Numbered from the stretch's first letter, positions 1 through 8,310 are shown. The stretch: DNA of 29,790 nt from DATAMF01 sp964472565 (GCA_964472565.1 CAYYNB010000068.1:1-29790); one strand, 5' to 3'. Made by a program: numbers and translations. Notes: generated from the letters alone by a model not told the origin.

Positions 1-1909
1 TCAGGGTGGGGGTGGGCATGGGCGTAAAGGTCGGCAGCACCGACTGCGGAAGCTGATCCCCTTCACGATCCAGCGGCGGTTCGTTGGCGGTTGGCTCGAA
101 TTCGATCCAGCCGTAACCGGGGAAATAAGCTTCGACCCAGGTGTGGGCATCCCGTTCGCGCACGAGAAAGTTATCTCCGGTCCATTCGCCCTGCGCAAAA
201 CCCGCCGCCAAACGTGCCGGAATCCCCTGAGAACGCAGCATCAGAACCATTGCTGTCGCATAGTAGTTGCAGTAGCCCTGTTTTTCTTCAAACAGGAACC
301 AGACCACCGGATCGCGGTCCGTGGGCGGGTCGGGAATCGTTTCGTTGTATTGAATATTGGCGCGGAGCCAGCGTTCGATGGCTTTGCCTTTGTCGTAGGC
401 GCTTTGCGCCCCGGCCTGAGATACAATCTGCGCGGCGAGATCACGCACCTGGGGATCAACGCTGTTCGCCCCCTGCAAGTACAAACGAAGGACCCAATCG
501 GGGTAATCCTGCGCGGTCTGGCGCAGATCGTTCGCAGTCCCGGCGAAAACCGAGGACGTTACGGTGTACTGATCCCCTTTGCGCAGCGTTTGGCGGGCGC
601 GAATAATGGATACATCGGACGGGCGGTTATCGTTGACACAGGTACGGCCCATATCCTCGACGCAATCCAGTTCAGCCTCAACGGGCAGCCCCATCAGAAC
701 GGGCTGGGGCGCGGCATGGACCAGCCGGGTTGAACGCAGCAGCATGGTGAAGGTCTGCTCGACTTCGCGGCGCGCACCGGGAACGGTGGGGCCAATATTC
801 AATTTGAGGCCCGTTTCATCGGTAAAGGCGCGCACGGAGCGGAAATGCTGCCATTTATGTGAGCCGAAATCGTAGGTATCGTAGGTGGTGGAGCGCCAGT
901 AGTAACGGGGACCGGGCGACACCTCAACTGACATCACTTCTTCGTCACCGAGTTGAATCGCGCCGCTTAACTCCAGCTCGTCACCGCCATAATAATCCGC
1001 GGTGGCGATGCCCTGGCCTTCCAACGAGGAAAACAGCCGGTTCCAGAGTTCGGCAAAGTCGAGAAACGCTTCACCCGACAACAGCTTATTCAGGCGATCC
1101 AGTTCTTTATCATCGCGGCCTGCCGGGGCTAACCAGGCGACCAACACGATGAGGATTGACAATATTCCGCCCGCCCAGAAAAAGGCGCGGCGGACATGGC
1201 GCGGGAAATTGACCCGGTGGAGATACCAATCGAATTCGCGCCCCTCGATATGGGAGCGGATGAGCAGCAGCAGCGCCAGCACCACAAACGCGACCAGATA
1301 ACCATCCAGCGAGGTATCGCCCTGATAAAACATCTGGCTGGTGATAAGCACCATCCCGGTCAGGATGATGACGCGCCAGACACGATCCACGCGGAAAATA
1401 TGCCACGCGGCATTGTGCCCCAAAAACCAGAACAGCACAGAGAGAAAGATCACAAAAGCCACACGGTCATTCGCGGGTTGATCGCCGGATGCCGCCTCTT
1501 GCAGCCAGATATTCAACTGGCGGGCGAGATCATGTACACGAGAGCGGAATGAGCCGCTTTCGATTAAGGTGTACGCGTTGACTGTGATGACAACCGCAAG
1601 GCTGTAGATCGTGCTGAGAATAAGCGCGATCAGTTCAGAATAGTGGCTGCGGGCCAGTAAAAAACCAAATCCTACCGCAAAAAAACTGATAATCGGCAGC
1701 GATCCCAGCCCGGTTGTCCATTCGGCGGCATCGATGGCCAGCGCTGTGACGATCATCAGTGCCCAGGCGATCAATAAACTGCTGAGATCGCCGCGCGCGA
1801 AAATAGTCCGTACATAGTTCCGCAGCCGCCGACGCCAACGACTGGGAGCGGAGGACGATGAACGCGAAGCTGCTCGACGTACCGGGCGCATAGATTGGGT
1901 TGTTGTCAT
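1..1909 (-). CDS. Membrane-anchored transglutaminase-like protein (TgpA-like), 3' end outside window
   Basis: The frame stays open through the left edge, so only the first 636 residues are present. Seven hydrophobic segments lie between about residues 43 and 262 (roughly 43-60, 70-87, 92-112, 150-172, 178-195, 202-218, 243-262). A large extracytoplasmic region follows and ends in a transglutaminase core. Core residues are Cys547 (in YCNYY), His589 (in DAHTWVE) and, at the usual Asp position, Glu605 (in EFEPT). This architecture matches the TgpA/DUF3488-transglutaminase family, whose members act on peptides or cell-envelope substrates; the substrate here is unknown. The last visible residues become Thr/Pro-rich, suggesting a linker to a further C-terminal domain beyond the window. 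The ATG at 1909 is the first good in-frame start; no clear Shine-Dalgarno precedes it. It diverges from the lipoprotein at 2000. In related genomes such genes often sit beside MoxR and DUF58 genes, which could lie to the left. Confidence 0.85.
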   Translation of the reverse strand, partial: MTTTQSMRPVRRAASRSSSSAPSRWRRRLRNYVRTIFARGDLSSLLIAWALMIVTALAIDAAEWTTGLGSLPIISFFAVGFGFLLARSHYSELIALILSTIYSLAVVITVNAYTLIESGSFRSRVHDLARQLNIWLQEAASGDQPANDRVAFVIFLSVLFWFLGHNAAWHIFRVDRVWRVIILTGMVLITSQMFYQGDTSLDGYLVAFVVLALLLLIRSHIEGREFDWYLHRVNFPRHVRRAFFWAGGILSILIVLVAWLAPAGRDDKELDRLNKLLSGEAFLDFAELWNRLFSSLEGQGIATADYYGGDELELSGAIQLGDEEVMSVEVSPGPRYYWRSTTYDTYDFGSHKWQHFRSVRAFTDETGLKLNIGPTVPGARREVEQTFTMLLRSTRLVHAAPQPVLMGLPVEAELDCVEDMGRTCVNDNRPSDVSIIRARQTLRKGDQYTVTSSVFAGTANDLRQTAQDYPDWVLRLYLQGANSVDPQVRDLAAQIVSQAGAQSAYDKGKAIERWLRANIQYNETIPDPPTDRDPVVWFLFEEKQGYCNYYATAMVLMLRSQGIPARLAAGFAQGEWTGDNFLVRERDAHTWVEAYFPGYGWIEFEPTANEPPLDREGDQLPQSVLPTFTPMPTPTL

Positions 1910-1963
1910 AGTCGTATACCAATAAGCCGTCGAAACTACTGCCCCTGATCCACCTGCCAAAGC

Positions 1964-1992
1964 TTGTCGTCAGGCGATTCAGCGCATATAAT
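1964..1992 (+). promoter_or_regulatory. Promoter giving an apparently leaderless mRNA
   Basis: TTGTCG at 1964-1969 and a perfect TATAAT at 1987-1992 are separated by 17 bp. A start site 7-8 bp past the -10 box falls on the ATG at 2000. No Shine-Dalgarno precedes that ATG, so the transcript is probably leaderless. Confidence 0.6.
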
Positions 1993-1999
1993 CCGCACC

Positions 2000-3088
2000 A
2001 TGATAATCGGAAAACGCTTATTTTACCTCATCTTTTGCCTGACGTTTGTTCTGCTGTCAGCCTGCGAACCACTGGCCCCAGAATTAACACCTCCGGCAAC
2101 CGAATATACACCGGCTGTCACCGCGATGGCGGGGAGTACCAGCCCGGCAACCTTTGTTGTGATCACCAATACCCCGTCCGACGATCCTGTAACACCGGAT
2201 GAAAGCATCACCGTTGCTTCGGGCGGGAATGTGAGCGGGGCGGTTAATACGCCGCAGCCGACTATAACACCCGCCCCGCAAGCAACCGCGCAGCCGACAA
2301 TCGCGCCCGCTGCATGTGACGAGACTGAAGGGCAGGTGGTCGAGGCGTCTTTTACCAGCGCGACGGCAGGCGAAGAAGTTGCCTACCGGATGTATTTGCC
2401 GCCCTGCTTTTATGATACCATCCAGCGGTATCCTTATGTGATGTTGTTTCACGGGACTGGTTTTAACAATTCCATGTGGCAGGACGCGGGTGTGATTGAA
2501 GCAATGGACCAGGGGATTCAAAACGGCACGCTGCCGCCGATGGTGTTGGTGATGCCGGATGGCGGCATGATCGCAGAATATAACGATCTACCGGAAGACC
2601 AGACCTTTGAAAATGTGATCCTGGATGAGTTGATCCCCGCGCTTGAAACACAGTTCTGTTTGTGGGGCAGCCGGGAAGGACGCGGGATCGGCGGGATTTC
2701 ACGCGGGGGGTTCTGGGCGTTCAGTATTGCGCTGCGCAACCCGGAAATGTTCAGTGTACTGGGGGGACACAGCCCTCATTTTGAGGCGGACAATGCGCTG
2801 CCGGAACTGAACCCGCTGAACCTGGTCGTAAACGCGCCGCTGGATCAATTTCCGCTGCGGATTTATATGGATAATGCGGCGGAAGATTATGTGGGAGCTA
2901 ACGCGCTGCGCATGTCGGAACTGCTGCGCGACAAGGGTGTTACCCATACGTATCTTATTAACCCAACCGGCGAACACGACATCACCTATTGGCAGGCGCA
3001 TGTGGGGGAATATCTGGCCTTTTATGGGCAGGCGTGGCCGAAAGATGTGAATGATTTTCCCTCCTGCCTGGAACCCAGCCCTAAATAA
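2000..3088 (+). CDS. Lipoprotein with esterase-type alpha/beta-hydrolase domain
   Basis: 362 residues from the ATG at 2000. A signal peptide ends in a lipobox (LSAC, Cys22), so the protein should be lipid-anchored outside the membrane. A Thr/Pro-rich linker (about residues 23-105) leads to a hydrolase domain at about 115-345. It resembles the putative esterase family (esterase D / enterochelin esterase-like). An oxyanion-type HG pair lies at LFHGTG (about 149-154), the nucleophile Ser234 lies in GGISRGG, and the likely His is His326 (GEHDITYW). Asp296 or Asp291 is the candidate acid. The substrate cannot be told from sequence. An upstream TTG at 1964 would add 12 residues, but it overlaps the -35 box and puts the signal peptide in the wrong place, so I reject it. 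The next gene starts 2 bp after the stop, so the two are co-transcribed. Confidence 0.85.
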   Translation: MIIGKRLFYLIFCLTFVLLSACEPLAPELTPPATEYTPAVTAMAGSTSPATFVVITNTPSDDPVTPDESITVASGGNVSGAVNTPQPTITPAPQATAQPTIAPAACDETEGQVVEASFTSATAGEEVAYRMYLPPCFYDTIQRYPYVMLFHGTGFNNSMWQDAGVIEAMDQGIQNGTLPPMVLVMPDGGMIAEYNDLPEDQTFENVILDELIPALETQFCLWGSREGRGIGGISRGGFWAFSIALRNPEMFSVLGGHSPHFEADNALPELNPLNLVVNAPLDQFPLRIYMDNAAEDYVGANALRMSELLRDKGVTHTYLINPTGEHDITYWQAHVGEYLAFYGQAWPKDVNDFPSCLEPSPK

Positions 3089-3090
3089 CC

Positions 3091-3894
3091 ATGTTGAGGC
3101 GCGGGTGGGCGATTGGAATCGGCCTGGTGTTGGCCGCTTGCACATCACAACCTGCGCCATCAGCATCGCCTGTTCCGACGGCACAACCCAGCCCGACATT
3201 TACCCCGGTGACAGCGGCGACCCCCATGCCGCAGCCCACTTTCAACCGTATCGAAGAACAGCCCGTCGAACTGGATACGCCGTTTGAAGCTGTTTTTGTT
3301 CCCGCGCAAAACGCAACAGTTTATGTATTTGAAGTTGAACAGACCCAACGGATCGCAGTTGATCTGGTCGCGCAAGACAGCGGTCCAGATGTGGCGCTGG
3401 TTGCCCGGTTATTTGATGAACAGGATGAGATCGTGCCGCGCGCGGAGGCCAGCATCGGCCAGCCGCTGGGCATTGATGAGTGGGAAGTGGCACCCGGCCA
3501 CTACAAGCTTCAGCTTTTTGGGCCAGAGACAACCACGCGTTTGCTGCTGATCACCATCAGCAGCCGGCCCGCGCCGCCAATTGGAGGCGGGACGATTAGC
3601 TATGGTGAAGCGATATTAAGCGAGATCGCAGCGCAGGGGCAGCGTGATCGCTGGCTGTTTGATGGTTATGCGGGTGAGCAGGTGCGGATCACGATGATCA
3701 CGATGGATACCGATCCATATCTTGAACTCTACAATTCGGCAGGGACTCTGCTCGCCAGCAATGATGATCAGATTGAACGGAATGCGGCTATCGAATTGAT
3801 GCTGCCGGCGGACGGAACCTACACGATTGTAGCGCGGATGGTAAACGATGATCAGACCGGAACCTACCGGATCGCGCTCGAAAAAATCCGGTAG
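3091..3894 (+). CDS. Lipoprotein with two PPC-type domains
   Basis: 267 residues. A short signal peptide with lipobox LAAC (Cys17) is followed by a Ser/Thr/Pro-rich linker (about 18-50). Two beta-sandwich repeats of the bacterial pre-peptidase C-terminal (PPC) type follow, at about 57-158 and 166-265. The second is textbook: a W-x-F-D-G-Y-A-G-E-Q segment (about 188-197), DPYLELYN, a SNDDQ turn and a closing TGTYRI strand. PPC domains usually accompany secreted proteases or mediate surface binding. No catalytic domain is attached here, so a binding or scaffold role is inferred. The start ATG lies 2 bp after the preceding stop with no Shine-Dalgarno, which suggests translational coupling to the esterase lipoprotein. 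Its stop is 1 bp from that of the convergent DUF1232 gene. Confidence 0.85.
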   Translation: MLRRGWAIGIGLVLAACTSQPAPSASPVPTAQPSPTFTPVTAATPMPQPTFNRIEEQPVELDTPFEAVFVPAQNATVYVFEVEQTQRIAVDLVAQDSGPDVALVARLFDEQDEIVPRAEASIGQPLGIDEWEVAPGHYKLQLFGPETTTRLLLITISSRPAPPIGGGTISYGEAILSEIAAQGQRDRWLFDGYAGEQVRITMITMDTDPYLELYNSAGTLLASNDDQIERNAAIELMLPADGTYTIVARMVNDDQTGTYRIALEKIR

Positions 3895-3895
3895 G

Positions 3896-4249
3896 CTAGA
3901 GGATGGCGTTAAACAGTTTGAGCAGAATCCAAAAAACGGCGAACGCGCCGATAGCCGTTAACACCAGGAAGATCAAACAACCCCAGCGCCCGGCACGGGT
4001 GCGCAGCACATACCGCATGATGGTCAGAAAGGTGATCGACCCCCCGCCCGCCACGACTGCCGCGAGATCGTCCAGTTGCCCGGCAAAGGGCAAAAAGTCG
4101 GGGATCGCATCGACAGGGAAAAACAAATAGATCAGGGTCAGCACCAGAATGCCGAGCGTGCTGCCGTTGATACCCCATAAAAAGGCGCGCTCCGAGATCG
4201 GGCGCTGGGCTGGTTCGGTTACAGGATCAGATCGTTTGCGATTAACCAC
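3896..4249 (-). CDS. DUF1232 (YkvA-like) membrane protein
   Basis: 117 residues. The family signature is plain: a hydrophobic segment running into PVDAIPDFLPF (residues 45-55), then a paired Asp (Asp60-Asp61) in QLDDLA. Two or three membrane segments are visible at about 23-43, possibly 63-80, and 90-113. DUF1232 proteins are small inner-membrane proteins of unknown biochemical function. The start is GTG, lying inside the end of the upstream gene (8-bp overlap). A GGAGG at 4262-4266 sits about 12 nt before it, so translation is probably coupled. Its stop faces the convergent PPC lipoprotein stop. Confidence 0.8.
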   Translation of the reverse strand: MVNRKRSDPVTEPAQRPISERAFLWGINGSTLGILVLTLIYLFFPVDAIPDFLPFAGQLDDLAAVVAGGGSITFLTIMRYVLRTRAGRWGCLIFLVLTAIGAFAVFWILLKLFNAIL

Positions 4250-4520
4250 CCTGCAAATAAGCCTCCGCTATTTTTTCGGCGTTTTTGTATTCGTCACTGT
4301 TGGGATCGGCGGTATCCAGAATTTTGTTCGCCTCCAGGAATTGTTCCAGGGTTACTTTTTGCTGGGATGCGCGGTTGCGTTCGTGCAGTTCAGCCGCCAA
4401 CCAGGTACTCTCATCGGCGGTTAGTTCGCCATGTTCGGCAATGATCTTGGCAACCTCGTCATCGGTCAGCGTCTTTTTTTCCGCCAGGGCCGCCTTGAGT
4501 TTGTCAAATGCTGCCGTCAT
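4242..4520 (-). CDS. Small helical acidic protein, unknown
   Basis: 92 residues from the ATG at 4520, preceded at 8 nt by an AAAGGAG Shine-Dalgarno (4529-4536, minus strand). An upstream in-frame start near 4622 would add 34 residues but lacks such a site and would run through the promoter region of the divergent gene. The sequence is rich in Lys, Glu and Ala with no membrane segment, signal peptide or cysteine, and should fold as a few helices in the cytoplasm. I do not recognise a family. It overlaps the DUF1232 gene by 8 bp and is certainly co-transcribed with it. Confidence 0.65.
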   Translation of the reverse strand: MTAAFDKLKAALAEKKTLTDDEVAKIIAEHGELTADESTWLAAELHERNRASQQKVTLEQFLEANKILDTADPNSDEYKNAEKIAEAYLQGG

Positions 4521-4604
4521 ACCTAACTCTCCTTTTGACTGGGCACACATATTGTGGATCGTAAAAGGAAACCATCTTTTTTGGCAAGCCAGAATCTTGT
4601 TAGA

Positions 4605-4632
4605 TTGCCTATAAACCGGCATCCGGTATAAT
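4605..4632 (+). promoter_or_regulatory. Promoter of the first Wzz-like gene
   Basis: TTGCCT at 4605-4610, 16 bp, then a perfect TATAAT at 4627-4632. The ATG at 4664 follows with an AGGAAGAGG Shine-Dalgarno at 4651-4659, giving a short leader of about 25 nt. Confidence 0.55.
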
Positions 4633-4663
4633 CTCCGAGATTTTGCTCACAGGAAGAGGTCGT

Positions 4664-5365
4664 ATGGAACTGATAGCGATCTGGAACCTCGTCCGGCGGC
4701 GCTGGTGGTTGATTCTGCTGCCCGCCGTCGTGGCGTTGATTCTGACTCTGCCTTCGATCAAAAATATCGTCGCGCCGCCGGTCAGTTATACGGTAGCGCT
4801 GCGACTCACAGCAGCAGCTCCGCCCGACACGGCAATCGAGGGAGTCACGACGCCGTATGAAGATACGAGCTATGTGCCGCTGTTGGCGTCGGAATATGTT
4901 GTCGTCAATTTGCCCGCCTGGATCACCAGCGATTCGTTTGCACGCGAAGTCAGCATGCTGCTGGCTGAGGAAAATGTGACCATTGCGGTGGATGATCTGG
5001 AAGGGGCGTTTGCCGCTGACAGTTTCCGCAGCATTTTGACACTGTATGTCGCGTGGGACGATGAGGCGGAAATCCGCTCGATGGCGGATGCAGCGGTTCA
5101 GGTGCTGCAAACGAAAAACCAGCGCTATTTCCCCCAGTTCGCGGCGACTCCGGTGGAAGTGCGCGCCCTGGATGATGTGGAAGTCGCCGAGTCTGCGCCG
5201 CCGATCATGAGTCGCCTGGAGCCGCTGATCCGGCTGGCGGTAGGGCTGGCGGCGGGGGTGGCATTGGCTGTCCTGGCGGAATACCTGGATCGGGGTGTGC
5301 ATACGGCGGATGATGTCGAGGCGCTGGGATTGGCGGTATGGGGAGAGATTCCGTCCGAGAAATAA
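4664..5365 (+). CDS. Wzz-type chain-length determinant / polysaccharide co-polymerase
   Basis: 233 residues. One transmembrane helix lies near the N-terminus (about 10-30, after an RRRWW start), a mostly extracytoplasmic middle follows, and a second helix lies at about 194-213, preceded by an APP/Pro-containing stretch. This is the Wzz/YveK-type two-helix topology, in which the protein partners a polymerase and a cytoplasmic BY-kinase to set glycan chain length. The middle is much shorter than in enterobacterial Wzz, as is usual for Gram-positive-type modulators. The start at ATG 4664 is decided by the Shine-Dalgarno; an earlier frame start at 4643 lies upstream of it. A second gene of the same type follows after 95 bp that contain their own -10 box. 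Confidence 0.75.
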   Translation: MELIAIWNLVRRRWWLILLPAVVALILTLPSIKNIVAPPVSYTVALRLTAAAPPDTAIEGVTTPYEDTSYVPLLASEYVVVNLPAWITSDSFAREVSMLLAEENVTIAVDDLEGAFAADSFRSILTLYVAWDDEAEIRSMADAAVQVLQTKNQRYFPQFAATPVEVRALDDVEVAESAPPIMSRLEPLIRLAVGLAAGVALAVLAEYLDRGVHTADDVEALGLAVWGEIPSEK

Positions 5366-5425
5366 CAACCTGACTTTTTCCGCGCGCTTACCTAACAATC
5401 GCCCCATACGGGGGAGAAGCGCTGG

Positions 5426-5431
5426 TATAAT
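5426..5431 (+). promoter_or_regulatory. -10 element before the second Wzz-like gene
   Basis: A perfect TATAAT stands 29 bp before the ATG at 5461, which has a GGAGAGG Shine-Dalgarno at 5448-5454. I see no convincing -35 box at 16-18 bp, so the promoter may be weak or activator-dependent. Confidence 0.4.
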
Positions 5432-5460
5432 AGCGTTGCGCTTTGACGGAGAGGTTTTCC

Positions 5461-6123
5461 ATGAATTTAATGTATTATGTGCGAGTATTGATCCGGCGCG
5501 GCTGGATTATCGCGTTGGCGGTGCTGATTACAGCGGGGGCCGCGTTTGGCTTCAGCGAAATCCAGACCCCCACGTACCGCGCGACTCAAAAAGTTCTGCT
5601 GCAACCCGCGCGCAGTGATTACGGGCTGACCGAAACGCTGCGAATTCTGCTCCAAAGTTATGTCGTCTTTCTCAACAGCGATGAGCAGGCCGCGAAAGTG
5701 ATTGAACGGCTCAAGCTGGATCTGACGCCCGGTGAACTGCGCAGCCATATGACGATCAGTTCGGATCCGACACTGCTTACCGTGCAGATTGATGTCGATC
5801 TGGAAGATGGGCCGCTGGCGGCCAGCATCGCCACCGAAATGGGGCGGCTGCTCGAAGAGTGGCGCACCGAAGAAAACGCCCCACTGACCCGCCAGGATCG
5901 CATTGAGGCTGATATGATTGATACCGCGACGTATGGCCTGCACAGCCCTAAAAAAGGCGTGAATACCGCCGCCGGTGCGGTTATGGGGCTGCTGTTGGGC
6001 GGCGCGATTGTGTTTGTGCTGGAATATCTGCAATCGAACATCGTGCGCGACAAAAACGATGTCGAGCGGTTTCTTGAACTTCCTGTGCTGGCGGCAGTTC
6101 CCGCCGACGATTCTCATGCGTGA
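5461..6123 (+). CDS. Second Wzz-type chain-length determinant
   Basis: 220 residues with the same plan as the preceding gene. A basic N-terminus (LIRRGW) leads into a helix at about 14-34, followed by a beta/alpha extracytoplasmic segment (with YRATQKVLLQP) and a second helix at about 166-186. A short cytoplasmic tail has a DVERFLELPVLAAVP motif, which in this family contacts the kinase partner. The start is ATG 5461, chosen for the GGAGAGG site 6 nt upstream; an in-frame start 18 bp earlier would swallow that site. The BY-kinase-like gene begins 14 bp after its stop, a classical split modulator/kinase pair as in Firmicutes capsule operons. Confidence 0.8.
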   Translation: MNLMYYVRVLIRRGWIIALAVLITAGAAFGFSEIQTPTYRATQKVLLQPARSDYGLTETLRILLQSYVVFLNSDEQAAKVIERLKLDLTPGELRSHMTISSDPTLLTVQIDVDLEDGPLAASIATEMGRLLEEWRTEENAPLTRQDRIEADMIDTATYGLHSPKKGVNTAAGAVMGLLLGGAIVFVLEYLQSNIVRDKNDVERFLELPVLAAVPADDSHA

Positions 6124-6137
6124 GGTGAAGTAAAACG

Positions 6138-6788
6138 ATGACCAATCTGATTACCCTTACTGATCCACGTTCGCCTGCCGCCGAAGCCTATCGATCCCTG
6201 CGCACGAATCTGATGTTTTACAGCCTGGATAACCCGGTGAAGGCGCTGGTGGTCACGTCACCCGCCTCAGGCGAAGGCAAAAGCACGGTATTGGCTAATC
6301 TGGCGGTGACACTGGCGCAGGGCGGGCACGAAACCGTGATTGTGGACTGCGATCTGCGCAAACCCGGACAGCATGCAATCTGGGGGCTGAAAAACGAACG
6401 CGGTCTGACAACGATGATGATCGAAGAGGGCGCAGCGCCGCTGCAAGCGGTGGGGGTGGATCATCTCCAGGTGCTGACCAGTGGGCCACTGCCGCCGAAT
6501 CCTGCCGATGTGGTCGGGTCGAAACGCATGGATCAGGTGATCGAGACGCTGAAGGCCAAAGCCGATTATGTGCTGATCGATGCACCGCCCGTGCTGGCTG
6601 TGACCGATGCGGTGCTGTTAAGTTCCAAAGTTGATGGCGCGCTGCTGGTGCTGCGGGCGGGATCGTCGCGGCGGGATCATGCGGCACGGACCAAAGCCGA
6701 ACTGGAACGGGTAAAAGTTCACATTATTGGTACGGTGCTGGTCAACGCGCCGCGCGATACAGCCGTTGGGGAATATTACACCCGTTAA
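6138..6788 (+). CDS. BY-kinase-type P-loop ATPase (CpsD/CapB/YwqD-like)
   Basis: 216 residues, cytoplasmic. All three nucleotide motifs of bacterial tyrosine kinases are present: Walker A SPASGEGKST (41-50, Lys48), Walker A' VIVDCDLRKP (67-76) and Walker B YVLIDAPP (144-151, Asp148). The family phosphorylates its own C-terminal tyrosine cluster to control polysaccharide polymerisation together with a Wzz-like membrane activator. Here the tail is short, with only Tyr213 and Tyr214 before the end. Autophosphorylation is therefore plausible but limited. The start has GAGGTGAAG upstream. It lies between the second Wzz gene and rmlA in one operon. Confidence 0.85.
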   Translation: MTNLITLTDPRSPAAEAYRSLRTNLMFYSLDNPVKALVVTSPASGEGKSTVLANLAVTLAQGGHETVIVDCDLRKPGQHAIWGLKNERGLTTMMIEEGAAPLQAVGVDHLQVLTSGPLPPNPADVVGSKRMDQVIETLKAKADYVLIDAPPVLAVTDAVLLSSKVDGALLVLRAGSSRRDHAARTKAELERVKVHIIGTVLVNAPRDTAVGEYYTR

Positions 6789-6808
6789 AATTTTGAGGAG
6801 ATAGAGTC

Positions 6809-7879
6809 GTGAAAGGTCTGATTCTCAGCGGCGGCAAGGGCACACGCCTCTATCCGCTCACCTATACGCGCGCCAAACAGTTGATTCCAGTTGCCAATAA
6901 GCCGGTGTTGTTCCGCGTGATTGAAGCCATTCGGGACGCGGGTATTGTGGATATTGGTATCGTGACCGGAGACACTGCGCCGGAAATCCGCGAAGCAGTT
7001 GGCGACGGATCACAGTTTGGAACAAATGTAACCTATATTCCGCAGGACGCGCCGCTTGGATTGGCGCACGCCGTCAAAATTTCGCGGGACTTTTTGGGCG
7101 ATGATCGGTTTGTGATGTTCCTGGGCGATAACGTGATCCAGGGCGGGATCAGCCCACTGATTGCGGATTTTGCGCATCACCCCGAATGGAACAGCCAGAT
7201 TGTGCTGACTGAAGTTGAACATCCCGAACAATACGGTGTGGCCCAGTTGAACGGCGACGGGCGGATTTCGCGCCTGATTGAAAAACCGAAAGTCCCGCCC
7301 TCGAATCTGGCCCTGGTCGGCATTTATATGTTTGATCAGCATGTCTTTGAAGCAACCGCCCAGATCAAACCCTCGTTTCGCGGCGAACTCGAAATCACCG
7401 ACGCCATTCAATGGCTGGTGGATCACGATTACAGCGTGTTTCCACACGTGCATCGCGGCTGGTGGATTGACACCGGGCGGCCCGATGATATGCTGACCGC
7501 CAACAGCCTGGTGCTGGAAGAATTGAAGCCCGACATTAAAGGCTCGGTAGATACAAGCTCGGAAGTCGATACGCGGGTCACAGTCGAACCCGGTGCGGAA
7601 ATTATCAACAGCGTGGTGCGCGGCCCGGCGATCATCGGGCGGAATACGCGCATTGTCAACAGCTATGTAGGGCCGTTCACCAGCATCTATCACGATGTCG
7701 TCATTCAAAACAGTGAAATTGAGCGCAGTATTGTGCTGGAGCACAGTTCAATCTGCAACATTCCCACCCGCATCCAGGACAGCCTGATCGGGCGGCATGC
7801 CAACGTGGACATCAATTCGTTACGTCCGAAAGCGATTAAGTTGCAGCTTGGCGATCACAGCCGCCTGGAACTGCCGTAA
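6809..7879 (+). CDS. rmlA: Glucose-1-phosphate thymidylyltransferase, long form
   Basis: 356 residues. It makes dTDP-glucose from dTTP and glucose-1-phosphate. The N-terminal nucleotidyltransferase has GGKGTRLYPLT (8-18) and PVANKP with Lys31, plus FLGDN and the EKP segment. From about residue 245 a left-handed beta-helix of hexapeptide-like repeats follows (for example VVRGPAIIGRNTRIVNSYV). This matches the long RmlA subfamily (about 355 residues) seen in archaea, actinobacteria and Chloroflexota, not the roughly 290-residue enterobacterial RfbA. A sugar-1-phosphate nucleotidyltransferase of other specificity is possible, but RfbB in the same operon supports dTDP-glucose. The start is GTG with GAGGAG at 6795-6800. 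Confidence 0.85.
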   Translation: MKGLILSGGKGTRLYPLTYTRAKQLIPVANKPVLFRVIEAIRDAGIVDIGIVTGDTAPEIREAVGDGSQFGTNVTYIPQDAPLGLAHAVKISRDFLGDDRFVMFLGDNVIQGGISPLIADFAHHPEWNSQIVLTEVEHPEQYGVAQLNGDGRISRLIEKPKVPPSNLALVGIYMFDQHVFEATAQIKPSFRGELEITDAIQWLVDHDYSVFPHVHRGWWIDTGRPDDMLTANSLVLEELKPDIKGSVDTSSEVDTRVTVEPGAEIINSVVRGPAIIGRNTRIVNSYVGPFTSIYHDVVIQNSEIERSIVLEHSSICNIPTRIQDSLIGRHANVDINSLRPKAIKLQLGDHSRLELP

Positions 7880-7891
7880 GAGGATCAACCT

Positions 7892-8293
7892 GTGTCACTC
7901 GAAGCCAGTGAAATGCTCTTAAACCTGATCTTTTTTGCGATGGATCATGGGATACAGTCGGTCAGCGGCGGCGGGCCGCTGACACCGTTTGTCATGAGCC
8001 TGACCGAGCAGCAGCCGGACTTACATCGTTTTGCGGCGGAAACGCTGGAAGAAGGTGTGAGCCAGGCGCTCGAATTTGTTGCTACCTTACCCGCCACAGT
8101 CAAAGCCTATGCGGTAGCATTTGACGGGTACATTACGATTGATCATGAACAATTTGACGCGGTGATTGTTGAGGCAGGCGAACGCGGCAAGGAATTCTCG
8201 TTCACTTTTGCCCAGCGTTATGTGCCTACCGACTTCCAAACGATAGGCAACCCGGTCTACCTGGGACAAACCGCGCAGCGATTGCAGGAATAA
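7892..8293 (+). CDS. Unknown protein in the dTDP-sugar operon
   Basis: 133 residues, GTG start with AGAGGA 7 nt upstream, 12 bp after rmlA and 17 bp before the HAD gene. No signal peptide, membrane segment or cysteine. A central segment (VKAYAVAFDGYITIDHEQFDA) has alternating hydrophobic residues and looks like a beta hairpin, and the C-terminal part is mixed. The organisation suggests an alpha/beta cytoplasmic protein of one domain. I do not recognise a family or any catalytic motif. Its position between two sugar-nucleotide genes is the only hint to function. Confidence 0.7.
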   Translation: MSLEASEMLLNLIFFAMDHGIQSVSGGGPLTPFVMSLTEQQPDLHRFAAETLEEGVSQALEFVATLPATVKAYAVAFDGYITIDHEQFDAVIVEAGERGKEFSFTFAQRYVPTDFQTIGNPVYLGQTAQRLQE

Positions 8294-8310
8294 CCAGGAA
8301 TAACTCAGCG

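Noticed and set aside
4523..5407. 294-codon minus-strand open frame
   Set aside because: Antisense to the first Wzz-like gene and extremely Arg/Gln-rich; a codon-bias shadow.
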